Below are positions 1-9,692 of a stretch of DNA of 64,000 bases, piece after piece. Numbering within the stretch: the stretch's first letter is position 1; the number at the start of each line of letters is the position of its first letter. The notes beneath the pieces are model-generated. The model had not been told where the DNA came from. It ran no database searches and saw only the letters and a program-made list of their open reading frames with translations. The position numbers and the translations under genes are program-made. Source of the stretch: Arenibacter algicola (GTDB lineage: Bacteria; Bacteroidota; Bacteroidia; Flavobacteriales; Flavobacteriaceae); contig NZ_JAHKPO010000007.1 of the NCBI RefSeq assembly GCF_018860365.1, forward strand, positions 124,001-188,000, in the 5' to 3' direction.

Positions 1-1
1 G

Positions 2-421
2 GCCATCTTCGCAGCTCCCATGGTGGCCAATGCCTCGGACGGACTGTATCAATTGCTGCAAGAACTTAACGGAATATTTTTTATTCCTATTGCCTCCATT
101 TTATTGGCAGGGTTCTTTATGAAAAAAGTCTCGGCAACCGGGGCTAAAGTGGCCCTAATATTTGGGCTCTGTTTTTATATTTTTATGACTTGGGGCTACA
201 CTAGCCACGGTATCCATTTTGTACATCTATGGGGCATAGAATTCGTGCTGAATGTAGCTATAATGTATTCGGTGTCCTATTTCTATCCCAACAAGAACTT
301 GTATGAAATTACCGATGTTGGCGCTGTAAACCTAAAAGCTTGGAAATACACTGTTCCCATGTCCATTGGACTGTGCGCCGTTACTGTATTAATATATGTT
401 TTGCTCTGGAACAACCAGTAG
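2..421 (+). CDS. Sodium:solute symporter (SSS family), C-terminal fragment
   Basis: This is the 3' end of a gene that begins before the window; the frame is open from base 2, so the ATG at 20 is internal. The visible 140 residues hold about four hydrophobic segments separated by short loops, and end in a membrane helix followed by a short tail. The pattern and residues resemble the C-terminal helices of SSS-family Na+-coupled symporters (sodium/glucose and sodium/myo-inositol type). It lies 35 bp upstream of inositol-type catabolic genes on the same strand, so a role as sodium-driven importer of inositol or a related polyol or sugar is inferred from context. The substrate-binding core is outside the window, so specificity cannot be judged. 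Confidence 0.75.
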   Translation, partial: AIFAAPMVANASDGLYQLLQELNGIFFIPIASILLAGFFMKKVSATGAKVALIFGLCFYIFMTWGYTSHGIHFVHLWGIEFVLNVAIMYSVSYFYPNKNLYEITDVGAVNLKAWKYTVPMSIGLCAVTVLIYVLLWNNQ

Positions 422-456
422 CAATACCATGATCAAAATTATTAAATAATTAAAAA

Positions 457-1932
457 ATGGAAATTCTAAAAAATTATATCGATGGAGCTTGGACACCAAG
501 CACATCCAAAGAAACAATAGATATTGTAAACCCTGCTACCCAGGAAATCTTGGCCAAGGTGCCTTATGGAAAGGGTACCCAAAAAGATATTGATTTGGCG
601 GTAGCTTCAGCGTCCAAAGCATATCAAGAATGGAGTAAGGTTCCGGTGCTTAAAAGGGTTCAAGTGCTATATCGGTTAAAGTCCCTAATGGAGGAAAATA
701 CCGAGGTACTTGCCGAAATTATTACCAAGGAATCTGGTAAAACCTATGGGGAATCCGTAGGGGAAATTCAAAGAGCAATCGAAAATATTGAGGTAGCCTG
801 TGGAACGCCTATGTTAATGGCGGGAGATGTTATTGAGGATATTGCTACGGGAATAGACGAGATGATGATCAGGCAGCCTATAGGCGTGGCAGCTTGTATA
901 ACCCCGTTCAACTTTCCCAGTATGATTGTTTTTTGGTTCTTGCCCTATGCCATTGCAACGGGTAATGCCTTTGTGGTAAAACCTTCCGAAAAGGTGCCCA
1001 TGACCATGATGAAGATTTTTGAGTTCATAGATCAGTTGGATATACCCAAAGGGTTGGTCAGCTTGGTGCACGGAGGCAAGGATTCTGTGGATGCCATTTT
1101 GGAACACCCTACTATTAAAGCAGTCAGTTTTGTTGGTAGTACTCCGGTGGCCAGGTATATATATTCCAAGGGCACGGCCAATGGAAAGAGGGTACAGGCA
1201 CAGGGTGGGGCCAAAAACCCGGTAGTGATCCTGCCCGATGCGGATATTGAAATGTCCACAAGAATAATCGCGGATTCCGTTTATGGATGTGCGGGCCAAA
1301 GATGTTTGGCCGCTTCTACGATTATCACTGTGGATGACCAAAAAAGACAGATAAAGGATGCTCTCTATGAAACCGTTAAATCCAGAACTACCGGTTACGG
1401 TTTGGACAGGGAGGTTAATATGGGGCCTGTAATTACTCCTGAAAGTAAGGCGAGAATAACTGGATTGATACAAAAAGGAATAGATGAAGGTGCCAAAATA
1501 CTATTGGACGGTCGAAATGCTTCCATTGCGGGCTATGAAAAAGGAAACTTCCTAAACCCTACTATTTTGGAGAACGTAGCCTTGGACAAGGAACTTATTA
1601 GGACGGAGATTTTTGGCCCCGTGATGAGTCTTATATCCATGAAAAATATAGATGACGCCCTAAAGTTTGTCAATAGTGGGAATTACGGAAATATGGCCTG
1701 TTTATTTACCGGTAGCGGTGCCAATGCCAGAAGGTTTAGAAATGAGGCCGATGCCGGAAATATTGGAATCAATATAGGGGTGGCGGCCCCTATGGCCCAA
1801 TTCCCCTTTAGTGGTTGGAAGGATAGCTTTTTTGGTGACCTGCACGGTCAGGGCAAACATGCTATAGAATTCTTTACACAGACCAAGGTAATTATAGAAA
1901 GATGGCCGAATATTTGGTCAAGAAAATTTTAA
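457..1932 (+). CDS. mmsA: CoA-acylating methylmalonate-semialdehyde dehydrogenase
   Basis: This 491-residue aldehyde dehydrogenase converts methylmalonate or malonate semialdehyde plus CoA and NAD+ to propionyl-CoA or acetyl-CoA. In inositol catabolism (as IolA) it performs the last step. Visible marks are the N-terminal NYIDGAW segment, the cofactor-site stretch PFNFPSM, the FVGSTPVARYIY loop and the catalytic cysteine in GQRCLA at residue 283. The position usually occupied by the general-base Glu of hydrolytic ALDHs reads QGGAKN (about residues 249-254), as in the CoA-acylating MmsA subfamily. Length is normal for the family. The gene is followed 12 bp later by an IolE-like gene, consistent with one operon. 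Valine breakdown is an alternative role, but the neighbours favour inositol. Confidence 0.9.
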   Translation: MEILKNYIDGAWTPSTSKETIDIVNPATQEILAKVPYGKGTQKDIDLAVASASKAYQEWSKVPVLKRVQVLYRLKSLMEENTEVLAEIITKESGKTYGESVGEIQRAIENIEVACGTPMLMAGDVIEDIATGIDEMMIRQPIGVAACITPFNFPSMIVFWFLPYAIATGNAFVVKPSEKVPMTMMKIFEFIDQLDIPKGLVSLVHGGKDSVDAILEHPTIKAVSFVGSTPVARYIYSKGTANGKRVQAQGGAKNPVVILPDADIEMSTRIIADSVYGCAGQRCLAASTIITVDDQKRQIKDALYETVKSRTTGYGLDREVNMGPVITPESKARITGLIQKGIDEGAKILLDGRNASIAGYEKGNFLNPTILENVALDKELIRTEIFGPVMSLISMKNIDDALKFVNSGNYGNMACLFTGSGANARRFRNEADAGNIGINIGVAAPMAQFPFSGWKDSFFGDLHGQGKHAIEFFTQTKVIIERWPNIWSRKF

Positions 1933-1944
1933 TCGGATTATAAA

Positions 1945-2850
1945 ATGATGAAAATCGCAAATGCTCCATGCTCATGGGGCGCCTTGGAATTTGACCTGGA
2001 GGAAAAATCCGAAGAGATAGGTTTTGAACAGGTTCTGGATGAAATAAAGGAAACTGGATATATTGGTACCGAATTGGGCGACTGGGGCTATATGCCCACC
2101 ACGCCCAGCCTACTAAAGGTGGAATTGGACAAAAGACATTTGGATCTTTTGGGAGCCTTTGTTCCTGTTGCTTTGGCTCAGGAGTCCAACCATGATGCAG
2201 GGGTGATCTCCGCCTTAAAAGTAGCGGAGCTTATGTTCAATGCCGGCTACAAAAATTCCTTTATTGTATTGGCAGATGATAATGGTGCCATACCGGAACG
2301 TACCAAAAATGCGGGGAGAATTACAGCGGCAATGGGACTCACGGAAGAACAGTGGAAAGTATATGCCGCGGGTGCAGAAAAGATAGCGAAGGCAGTGAAG
2401 GATGCCTATGGCATAAGAACAGTGTTCCACCACCATTGTGCGGGATATGTAGAAACCCCTGAGGAAATAGATAAGCTTATGTCCTTGACCGATCCGGATT
2501 TATTGGGATTGTGTTTGGATATGGGGCATTATGCCTTTGGAGGAGGTGATCCCGTAAAGGCCCTGAAAAAGTATGGCAAAAGAATATGGCATGTCCATTT
2601 TAAGGATTATAGTCCAGAAGCCGCCAAAGCTTCACGGGAGGTAAACGGGGATTATTTTGATGCCATTAGACGTGGGGTGTTTTGTGAGTTGGGGAAAGGT
2701 GCGGTAGATTTTCAGGCTATTGTAAAATTGTTGGAAGAAATGAAATATAATGATTGGATCGTTGTTGAACAGGATATTTTACCAGGCATGGGAAACCCAA
2801 AAATATGTGCACAGGCCAATAGGGACTATATAAAATCCTTGGGGCTTTAG
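1945..2850 (+). CDS. iolE: IolE-like inosose dehydratase / sugar phosphate isomerase family
   Basis: This 301-residue protein has the xylose-isomerase-like TIM barrel fold (AP endonuclease 2 family). The N-terminal NAPCSWG motif (residues 6-12) is characteristic of 2-keto-myo-inositol (inosose) dehydratases. Other likely metal or active-site stretches are FHHHCAGYVET (161-171), LDMGHYAFGGGDP (191-203), WHVHFKD (215-221) and the C-terminal VVEQD (273-277). The expected reaction is dehydration of scyllo-inosose to the diketone intermediate, in the cytoplasm. Two adjacent ATG codons (1945, 1948) could start it; the choice changes one residue. It sits between mmsA and the iolG-like gene. An isomerase acting on another keto-sugar is possible, since family members diverge in substrate. 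Confidence 0.82.
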   Translation: MMKIANAPCSWGALEFDLEEKSEEIGFEQVLDEIKETGYIGTELGDWGYMPTTPSLLKVELDKRHLDLLGAFVPVALAQESNHDAGVISALKVAELMFNAGYKNSFIVLADDNGAIPERTKNAGRITAAMGLTEEQWKVYAAGAEKIAKAVKDAYGIRTVFHHHCAGYVETPEEIDKLMSLTDPDLLGLCLDMGHYAFGGGDPVKALKKYGKRIWHVHFKDYSPEAAKASREVNGDYFDAIRRGVFCELGKGAVDFQAIVKLLEEMKYNDWIVVEQDILPGMGNPKICAQANRDYIKSLGL

Positions 2851-2893
2851 TTAATTGAATATTGAGAAAACTATCATTAAGAAATATAAAACG

Positions 2894-3904
2894 ATGACAA
2901 AAGTTAAATTCGCCGTAGCAGGATTGGGAAGGATAGGGAAGATCCATTTGGAAAACCTGCTTCAGATGGACCATGTGGAAGTGGTAGCCGTAATGGATCC
3001 TATGGAAGAATGTCGGAAATATGCGCAGGAAAAGAAGATACCTCATATCACGGATACCTTTGAGCAGTTATTGGCTATTGCCCCCTTCGATTCTGTGGTC
3101 ATCTGTTCCCCAACCGATACCCATGCCGATTATGTTGAGATGGCGGCCAAAGCGGGTATCCATGTTTTTTGCGAAAAACCGTTGGATCTATCTATGCAAC
3201 GCGTTGTTGAGGTTTTAAAAGTGGTCAAAGAAGCCAATATTAAATTGATGTTGGGTTTTAATCGCCGGTTCGATAAGGAGTTTAGAAAAGTTCATGATTT
3301 GGTAAAGCAGGGTGCCGTAGGGCAGCCCCACTTGGTGAAAATTACAAGTCGGGACCCAGGAGCACCACCGGTAAGCTATATTAAACAATCCGGAGGTCTC
3401 TTTTTGGATATGACCATACACGATTTTGATATGGCCAGATTTGTAGTAGGTAAGGAAGTTCAGGAGGTCTATGCCAAAGGGGCAGTTCTTGTGGATCCTG
3501 CTATTGGCGAGGCCGGGGATATAGACACTGCAGTGGTTACCTTGACCTATACGGACGGTACCATGGCCGTTATAGACAATAGTAGGGAAGCTGCTTATGG
3601 CTATGACCAAAGAATAGAGGTGTTCGGATCCAAGGGAATGGCACAGGCAGACAATAATTATGAAGATTCACATCGTCTTTATACCAACAAGGGAATCCTA
3701 GGGGCACTACCCCTGCATTTCTTTTTGGAAAGGTATGCGGCAGCTTATAAATCCGAAATGGCCAGTTATGTGGCAAGTCTAAAAAATGGTGATGCCATGG
3801 CGGTAGACGGCACCGATGGATTACGGTCACTGCAAATTGGACTAGCTGCCATAAAATCATTAAAGGAAAAAAGACCCGTAAAAATTGCAGAAATAGGCAA
3901 TTAG
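2894..3904 (+). CDS. iolG: Inositol 2-dehydrogenase-like Gfo/Idh/MocA oxidoreductase
   Basis: This NAD(P)-dependent dehydrogenase of about 336 residues is predicted to oxidise myo-inositol to scyllo-inosose. The Rossmann motif AGLGRIGKIH lies at residues 9-18, the EKP signature puts Lys at 95, and the loop DMTIHDFD puts Asp at 172 and His at 176. These match the Lys-Asp-His catalytic set known for IolG-type inositol dehydrogenases. GFNRRFD (121-127) is also typical. The ATG at 2894 was chosen because the glycine-rich strand then begins at the usual distance; an in-frame TTG at 2855 would add 13 unlikely residues. It closes the symporter-mmsA-iolE-iolG set. The family includes scyllo-inositol and other polyol dehydrogenases, so exact substrate is inferred. 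Confidence 0.83.
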   Translation: MTKVKFAVAGLGRIGKIHLENLLQMDHVEVVAVMDPMEECRKYAQEKKIPHITDTFEQLLAIAPFDSVVICSPTDTHADYVEMAAKAGIHVFCEKPLDLSMQRVVEVLKVVKEANIKLMLGFNRRFDKEFRKVHDLVKQGAVGQPHLVKITSRDPGAPPVSYIKQSGGLFLDMTIHDFDMARFVVGKEVQEVYAKGAVLVDPAIGEAGDIDTAVVTLTYTDGTMAVIDNSREAAYGYDQRIEVFGSKGMAQADNNYEDSHRLYTNKGILGALPLHFFLERYAAAYKSEMASYVASLKNGDAMAVDGTDGLRSLQIGLAAIKSLKEKRPVKIAEIGN

Positions 3905-3929
3905 GTTCCGAAAAATTAAGAAAATCTAA

Positions 3930-3965
3930 AATCAATTTTTATAGGCTGAGTAAAAAAAATTGATT
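3930..3965. terminator. AT-rich hairpin after the inositol genes
   Basis: An 11-bp perfect inverted repeat (AATCAATTTTT at 3930-3940 and AAAAATTGATT at 3955-3965) lies 26 bp after the iolG stop. The stem is AT-only apart from one C/G pair, so it is a weak candidate rho-independent terminator or mRNA 3' end. The rest of 3966-4190 is AT-rich and shows no other clear structure. Confidence 0.4.
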
Positions 3966-4190
3966 CTTGGTTAAATTGTAATTTTTTGTTAAATTGGGAT
4001 GAATTTGTATTTATCAAGAATTGGGATGCTGCTGGGCAAGGGAAACGAATTGGATGCATTACCTATAAATTTAGAATGATCGGGATGGTGAAGAGGAAAG
4101 TTTAGATGGGTCCCTAGGCCATTTTAATAGGAAGAAGATGCTTTCTAGGTTGGTAAATTCATAGAACCGGAATTTAAACCCATTTATAAG

Positions 4191-4775
4191 TTGAAAAAAG
4201 GTCAGCCTAATATCAACAATGAGCTTTTTCTTTCCCTTTTGGAAAAGGGTGAGAAGTGCGCATTTGAGACCTTGTTCAGACTCTACTATACCAAACTCGT
4301 ACAAATTGCAAAAGGATATCTAGTCTACCAACAGGAAGCCGAAAGTATAGTACAGAACGTATTTCTTAAAATATGGGAAAATAAAGAATCTCTGGGCGAA
4401 GTGTCCAATATTAATAATTATTTATATACCATGACCAAGAATTTGTGCCTGGACCAACTAAGGCACGAAAAGGTTAAAAGGAACTACATAGATAACAGTT
4501 ATCGCCTAAAATCTCAAATTCAGTATAAATTTATTCAGGATGAGGCGGCCTCCCTGTTACTTGAAAATGAATTGGAAAGCAAAATAATTCAGAGCATAGA
4601 ATTATTACCTGAAAAATGTAAAAATATTTTCAAAAAGAGCCGACTAGAGGGATTGAAGCATGGTGAAATAGCTGTGCAGATGGGCATTTCACACAAAACG
4701 GTAGATAACCATATTGCCACTGCCCTGAGGCATATGAGGTTTCATTTAAGGGAATTTATCTCAATTTCCCAATAA
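4191..4775 (+). CDS. RNA polymerase ECF-type sigma factor
   Basis: A 194-residue extracytoplasmic-function sigma factor. The sigma-2 region spans about residues 22-92, with the core-binding stretch ESIVQNVFLKIWENKESL and the -10-recognition stretch NNYLYTMTKNLCLDQLRH. The sigma-4 helix-turn-helix spans about 135-185, with LPEKCKNIF and ISHKTVDNHIATALRHM. It is directly followed by a FecR anti-sigma gene and an STN-bearing SusC, the standard Bacteroidota trans-envelope set, so it probably activates the downstream susCD genes when substrate is sensed. The frame is closed by TAG at 4146 and the first plausible start is a TTG at 4191; no ATG lies near the N-terminus, so TTG initiation is likely. 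Confidence 0.93.
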   Translation: MKKGQPNINNELFLSLLEKGEKCAFETLFRLYYTKLVQIAKGYLVYQQEAESIVQNVFLKIWENKESLGEVSNINNYLYTMTKNLCLDQLRHEKVKRNYIDNSYRLKSQIQYKFIQDEAASLLLENELESKIIQSIELLPEKCKNIFKKSRLEGLKHGEIAVQMGISHKTVDNHIATALRHMRFHLREFISISQ

Positions 4776-4832
4776 ATTTATTATTCAGCACTAGGTGTAA
4801 ATCTTTTTTGAATCGTCTATAAATGGTAACAC

Positions 4833-5981
4833 ATGACGATGCTGGATCAAAAAATATATAAATACTTAAGGGGTACTGCAACTTCAAAGGAGGAAAAGGA
4901 AGTTCAGGACTGGATTGTTTCTTCAGATCAAAATGCAGAAAGATTCTTTGAGATCAAGGCCAAATATGTGGCCTCCACCTTGGGTGATACGGATGTAGAT
5001 TTAGATGCTTCTTACCATGGCATTTTCAATACCAATAATCCTACTTCCAGAAATAGAGGTCGCATTCCAGGAACAATTTTGAAATCTGCTGCTGTTTTAG
5101 CAATTCTTGTAGGGCTAGGTTTTATATTTAGGGATGTCATTATAGATTCCCGTACGGCACCAATTATTCCAGGGGATGCCATTATATTACAATTGGAAAA
5201 TGGGAATATTGAGGTAATTTCTGAAGGTGGGGCTACTAAGGTGGTAGATACAGAAGGTAATGTATTGGGGGCACAACAAGGGTCACAATTAATCTATAAA
5301 AACAATGGGACTTCAAAAGAGGAGTTGATCTACAATACGCTCACGGTTCCCTATGGCAAAAGATTTGACTTATTGCTTTCCGATGGTACAGAGGTAACTC
5401 TTAATTCAGGAACATCCCTCAAGTATCCAGTACAGTTCTTAAAAACAAAAAACAGGCAGGTTTTTCTGGATGGGGAAGCTTTTTTTAATGTAGCTAAGGA
5501 CTCGGTAAATCCATTTATAGTCAATACTAATGAACTTAATGTACGTGTACTGGGGACAAAATTTAATTTATCCTCCTATCCGGAAGATCAATTTGTCAAT
5601 ACTACGCTTTTAGAGGGGTCGGTTTCGGTTTACAATGAACGGGACACTTTTGATTCTTCCAATGCTTTTTTGCTGGAACCTGGCTTTAAGGCAGAATGGA
5701 ATAAAAACAATAAACAAATTTTAGTAGAAGAAGCAGATATTGCTATGCATACCGATTGGTTGAATGGGAAAATCATATTGAGGCATGTGCCTTTTAAGAA
5801 TATTGTGAAAAAATTGGAACGGCACTATAATGTGGATATCGTGAACAATAATCCCGAACTTAATGACGAATTGTTTACGGCAAGTTTTGACGTTGAAAGC
5901 ATTGATCAAGTGTTTAAAACCTTCAACGTCACCTACGAAATGGAATACAAGATCAACGACAGACAAATAATTATCAACTAA
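4833..5981 (+). CDS. FecR-family anti-sigma factor
   Basis: A 382-residue single-pass inner-membrane regulator. The N-terminal cytoplasmic part (1-80) should bind the ECF sigma factor encoded just upstream. One membrane helix spans about residues 82-99. The periplasmic FecR domain (about 168-280) contains VPYGKRFDLLLSDGTEVTLN. The C-terminal DUF4974-like domain (about 310-382) contains LRHVPFKNIVKKLERHYNVD. By family knowledge the periplasmic part contacts the STN domain of the partner TonB-dependent transporter, here the 6160-9681 product, and releases or activates the sigma factor. There are 57 bp between the sigma stop and this ATG; a second in-frame ATG at 4839 is equally usable. Confidence 0.93.
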   Translation: MTMLDQKIYKYLRGTATSKEEKEVQDWIVSSDQNAERFFEIKAKYVASTLGDTDVDLDASYHGIFNTNNPTSRNRGRIPGTILKSAAVLAILVGLGFIFRDVIIDSRTAPIIPGDAIILQLENGNIEVISEGGATKVVDTEGNVLGAQQGSQLIYKNNGTSKEELIYNTLTVPYGKRFDLLLSDGTEVTLNSGTSLKYPVQFLKTKNRQVFLDGEAFFNVAKDSVNPFIVNTNELNVRVLGTKFNLSSYPEDQFVNTTLLEGSVSVYNERDTFDSSNAFLLEPGFKAEWNKNNKQILVEEADIAMHTDWLNGKIILRHVPFKNIVKKLERHYNVDIVNNNPELNDELFTASFDVESIDQVFKTFNVTYEMEYKINDRQIIIN

Positions 5982-6159
5982 CTAACTAAACAAAACAATA
6001 GCCAATGAATTAGACTTTCCAAAATTTGAACAGATCACAATATTTTTTTAACACTTAAATTATAAGGTGTAAAAGCAAAAAAAAAATCGGAAAGTGCGCC
6101 AACACTCCCCGATAGAACGTGATTAAATTAATTAACCACTTAAAAAACACTGCAAAAAT

Positions 6160-9100
6160 ATGAAAAACCTAATTAGGCTGGGGAGGGAATCCCATTTTCA
6201 GCTACAATATGATTTGAAAATGAAGCTAACTACATTGTTGCTATTGATTGTTTCGTTTTTTCAAATTCATGCTAACGAAACTTATGGTCAAAAGACCAAA
6301 GTTACCTTGAACCTCAAAAATGTAAGCGTAGAAAGTGTATTGAACAAAATTGAGTCGCTTACAGAATTCAAATTCATGTATAATGATAAGGAGGTAGATT
6401 ATAAAAAAATTGTCTCTGTGAGCGCTGATAAAGAATTGGTAACTACAATTCTAGATAGAATTTTTTCTAAGATGCACATTACCTATGAGGTATTGGATAA
6501 ACAGATAGTGCTTAGGCCGGAAAAAAATATTCCCCCTTTAACTAGGGAGGAAGAAAAAAAGGTGGAGCTGTATCAGCCGTTTAAGGTAAATGGTACTATT
6601 TTGGACAGCGATGGTAGTCCTTTGCCTGGGGCGAACGTATTGGAAAAAGGAACTACCAACGGTACCCAGTCCGATTTTGACGGTAATTTTTCCTTAGATG
6701 TAAATGGGCCAAACGCAGTTCTGGTCGTTTCATACATAGGGTTTACTACCACGGAAAAGTCACTAAATGGGCAAACCAATGTCTCCATTGCCTTGGAAGA
6801 GAGTGCTACAGGTCTAAGTGAAGTAGTAGTAACCGCCTTGGGTATTAAGAGGGAAAAGAAGTCCTTGGGATATGCGTCCCAGGAGCTTGATGGAGACCAG
6901 GTATCCGCGGCTAGGGAACCCAATCTTTTAAATGGCATTTCAGGAAAAGTGGCCGGTCTACAGATTACCAACAGCCCCTCGGGCCTGGGAGGTTCTGCCA
7001 GGGTATCTATAAGGGGTGATGCTTCCTTGAACATCAATGGCAACTCCCCTTTGTTTATTGTGGATGGTACTCCTATTAGCAATGAAATTGTAGGTTCCAG
7101 CGGTTCTGGAACACAGGATGTGGATTACGGAAATGGGGCTTCCGAAATAAATCCTGAGAACATAGAATCCATCAACGTGTTAAAAGGTCCTGCCGCCGCG
7201 GCACTTTATGGGGCCAGGGCTGCTAACGGAGCCATTATTATAACCACTAAAAAGGGATATACCAAAAAAGGCCAATTGGGAGTTAGCATCAATTCTGGAA
7301 TTACAATGGAAAGTGTTTTGTTATTGCCAGATTGGCAAAACGAATACGGTCAAGGTAACAACCAGCAGTTTGCATTTGTTGATGGAAGTGGAAGTGGTAT
7401 CGCCGATGGTGTTGACGAAAGTTGGGGGCCAAGATTGGACACTGGGCTAATGATCCCACAGTTTGATTCACCTAGGGCCGATGGAACAAGGGGAGGAGAC
7501 TACCTGGTGAGCGATTCGCCAATTACCCCTACACCATGGGTGTCCATGCCGGACAATACCTTGGATTTCTTTAATACGGGATACACAAAGACCAATAGCA
7601 TTGCCATTTCCAAATCTGGAGACTTGGGCAATATCAGGTTCTCCTACCAAAATTTGGATCAGGAGGGCATAGTACCCAATACGGACCTAAGGCGAAATAG
7701 CTTTAATTTGAATACAGGCCTTAACCTGACCGATAAATTAACGATCAATACCAATGTAAATTATATAAAATCCGATAGTGACAATAGGCCATCCCTAAGC
7801 TATGGTACGGAAAGTATCATGTATCTCTTTATTTGGTACGGAAGGCAATTGAATACCAATAGTATGAGGGATTATTGGATGCCCGGCAGGGAAAATCTTC
7901 AGCAGTTCAACTATAATTACAATTATCACGACAACCCTTTCTTCAACGTATATGAGAATACCAATTCACAGAACAAGGACAGGGTATATGGAAATATTAG
8001 TGCCAATTACACCATAAACGATAATTGGAGTTTAATGGTAAGGACCGGGAGGGATTTTTATCGAGATCTAAGGACCAAGAAAAGAGCGTTTAGTACCCAG
8101 CGTTTCCCTCTAGGTTATTATAGGGAGGACAATGTATTTTTTGAAGAATCCAATACGGATTTCCTTTTGTCCTATGATAAGACCTTCAACGAAAAATGGA
8201 ACGTAAATATATCTGCCGGTGGCAACCAATTTCGTCAGAAACAGGAGTATACACAGACAGTTGCCCCGCAGTTGATCAATCCCGGCGTGTATTCCTTTAA
8301 TAACACCAGAAGACCGCTGGAGGTATATACCAACAACGAACAGAAGAGGATAAACAGTCTCTATGGTTTTGCCAGGTTTGCCTATGACAATTTGCTTTTC
8401 TTGGATGTAACGGGACGTAACGATTGGTCCAGTACACTGCCTACGGATAATAATTCATATTTCTACCCTTCGGTTACCTTGAGTGCCATAGCTAGCGATA
8501 TTTTTAAAATGCCGGAATTTGTGTCCTTTGCAAAATTAAGGGCGGCATATGCCGAGGTGGGTAATGATACGGACCCTTATAAGTTGTCCAGTTTCTTTAC
8601 CAATGAAACACCTTTTGGGGATAATCCAATTTTAACGGAATCCTCTTTGATCCCCAATGCCGATTTAAAACCTGAGATTACATCATCCTATGAGATTGGT
8701 GCCGATATCCGTTTGTTCCAAAGTAGGCTGAATTTGGATGCTACCTATTACGATGGGCGTACCAAGAACCAGATCATACCTATAAGCACGGATATTTCCA
8801 GTGGATATACCAGTAAGTTGATCAACGCGGGTGAAGTAAGGAATTATGGGTTCGAGGCCATGTTGAACGTTGTTCCCGTGAGGACGGAAAATTTCAGTTG
8901 GAACACTATGTTCAACTATTCCAGAAACAGAAGTGAGGTTACCGATCTGGGAGGTATAGATTATACGCTTACAGAAAGGAACAGTGTTTTTATCCAAGCT
9001 AGGGAAGGCGGTTCCATCAGTGCTATTTATGGAAGGGGATTCCAACGCGTAGAAGATGAGAACAGTCAGTATTATGGCCAAATGATCGTAAATAACAGTG

Positions 9101-9681
9101 GTATCCCCATTAGGACGGACGATTTGGTGTATCAGGGCGATTATGCCCCTGATTATACCTTGGGAATACTCAACAGTTTTAAGTATAAATCTTTGGATTT
9201 TGGATTTATGTTCGATATAAGACAAGGGGGAATAGTAGTATCCAGGACCAAAACGATAGGATCCACTTCTGGGCAATTAAAGGAAACTTTGGAAGGAAGG
9301 GAAACTGGAATCGTTGCAGAAGGGGTATTGGAGACATCTCCTGGGGTATATACGCCCAACACCATAAACGTGGATGTTAGGACCTACAATAACCGCTACT
9401 ATGAGCGGGATAATGTAGAGGCGGCCAAATATGATGCTTCATATACCAAATTGCGCGAAGTAACTTTGGGCTATAGTCTTTCCAAGAAAATTATAGATAA
9501 GCTTCCCATAAGTAAGGCAAGATTATCCCTGACAGGTAGAAATTTGGCACTTTGGACGGACAACCCTCATTTTGATCCGGAAACGGTCTCGGTTGCTGGT
9601 GGTACCCTGCAGCCCGGTATAGAGAATATGTCCTATCCCAGTACCAAAACATACACTCTGAATTTACAAATCGATTTTTAA
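6160..9681 (+). CDS. SusC/RagA TonB-dependent transporter with STN signalling domain
   Basis: A 1173-residue outer-membrane transporter. Order of parts: a long N-terminal signal region with the hydrophobic core at about 22-37; STN (secretin/TonB N-terminal) domain 50-118; carboxypeptidase-regulatory-like barrel 142-215, with LPGANVLEKGTTNGTQSDFDG; TonB box region LSEVVVTALGI (219-229); plug about 232-365, with NINGNSPLFIVDGTPI; then the beta-barrel to the terminal strand LNLQIDF. The STN domain matches the FecR gene upstream, so the protein is both transporter and surface signal receptor. It pairs with the SusD-like lipoprotein 11 bp downstream. Substrate is unknown and there is no glycoside hydrolase in the same transcription unit. 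The signal peptide may really start at the internal ATG near 6220. Confidence 0.95.
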   Translation: MKNLIRLGRESHFQLQYDLKMKLTTLLLLIVSFFQIHANETYGQKTKVTLNLKNVSVESVLNKIESLTEFKFMYNDKEVDYKKIVSVSADKELVTTILDRIFSKMHITYEVLDKQIVLRPEKNIPPLTREEEKKVELYQPFKVNGTILDSDGSPLPGANVLEKGTTNGTQSDFDGNFSLDVNGPNAVLVVSYIGFTTTEKSLNGQTNVSIALEESATGLSEVVVTALGIKREKKSLGYASQELDGDQVSAAREPNLLNGISGKVAGLQITNSPSGLGGSARVSIRGDASLNINGNSPLFIVDGTPISNEIVGSSGSGTQDVDYGNGASEINPENIESINVLKGPAAAALYGARAANGAIIITTKKGYTKKGQLGVSINSGITMESVLLLPDWQNEYGQGNNQQFAFVDGSGSGIADGVDESWGPRLDTGLMIPQFDSPRADGTRGGDYLVSDSPITPTPWVSMPDNTLDFFNTGYTKTNSIAISKSGDLGNIRFSYQNLDQEGIVPNTDLRRNSFNLNTGLNLTDKLTINTNVNYIKSDSDNRPSLSYGTESIMYLFIWYGRQLNTNSMRDYWMPGRENLQQFNYNYNYHDNPFFNVYENTNSQNKDRVYGNISANYTINDNWSLMVRTGRDFYRDLRTKKRAFSTQRFPLGYYREDNVFFEESNTDFLLSYDKTFNEKWNVNISAGGNQFRQKQEYTQTVAPQLINPGVYSFNNTRRPLEVYTNNEQKRINSLYGFARFAYDNLLFLDVTGRNDWSSTLPTDNNSYFYPSVTLSAIASDIFKMPEFVSFAKLRAAYAEVGNDTDPYKLSSFFTNETPFGDNPILTESSLIPNADLKPEITSSYEIGADIRLFQSRLNLDATYYDGRTKNQIIPISTDISSGYTSKLINAGEVRNYGFEAMLNVVPVRTENFSWNTMFNYSRNRSEVTDLGGIDYTLTERNSVFIQAREGGSISAIYGRGFQRVEDENSQYYGQMIVNNSGIPIRTDDLVYQGDYAPDYTLGILNSFKYKSLDFGFMFDIRQGGIVVSRTKTIGSTSGQLKETLEGRETGIVAEGVLETSPGVYTPNTINVDVRTYNNRYYERDNVEAAKYDASYTKLREVTLGYSLSKKIIDKLPISKARLSLTGRNLALWTDNPHFDPETVSVAGGTLQPGIENMSYPSTKTYTLNLQIDF

Positions 9682-9692
9682 TTGCATAAAAG

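Noticed and set aside
814-1473. 219-codon antisense frame within mmsA
   Set aside because: It is a shadow of a well-conserved dehydrogenase gene; the composition follows the opposite-strand codons and no product is recognisable.
6081-6120. Hairpin-like sequence upstream of the first susC as a regulatory RNA element
   Set aside because: Only two short 4-bp stems interrupted by mismatches (TCGG/CCGA and AGTG/CACT); too weak to call.
8683-9276. 197-codon minus frame inside the first susC
   Set aside because: It lies fully inside a clear TonB-dependent transporter barrel region and has no independent support.
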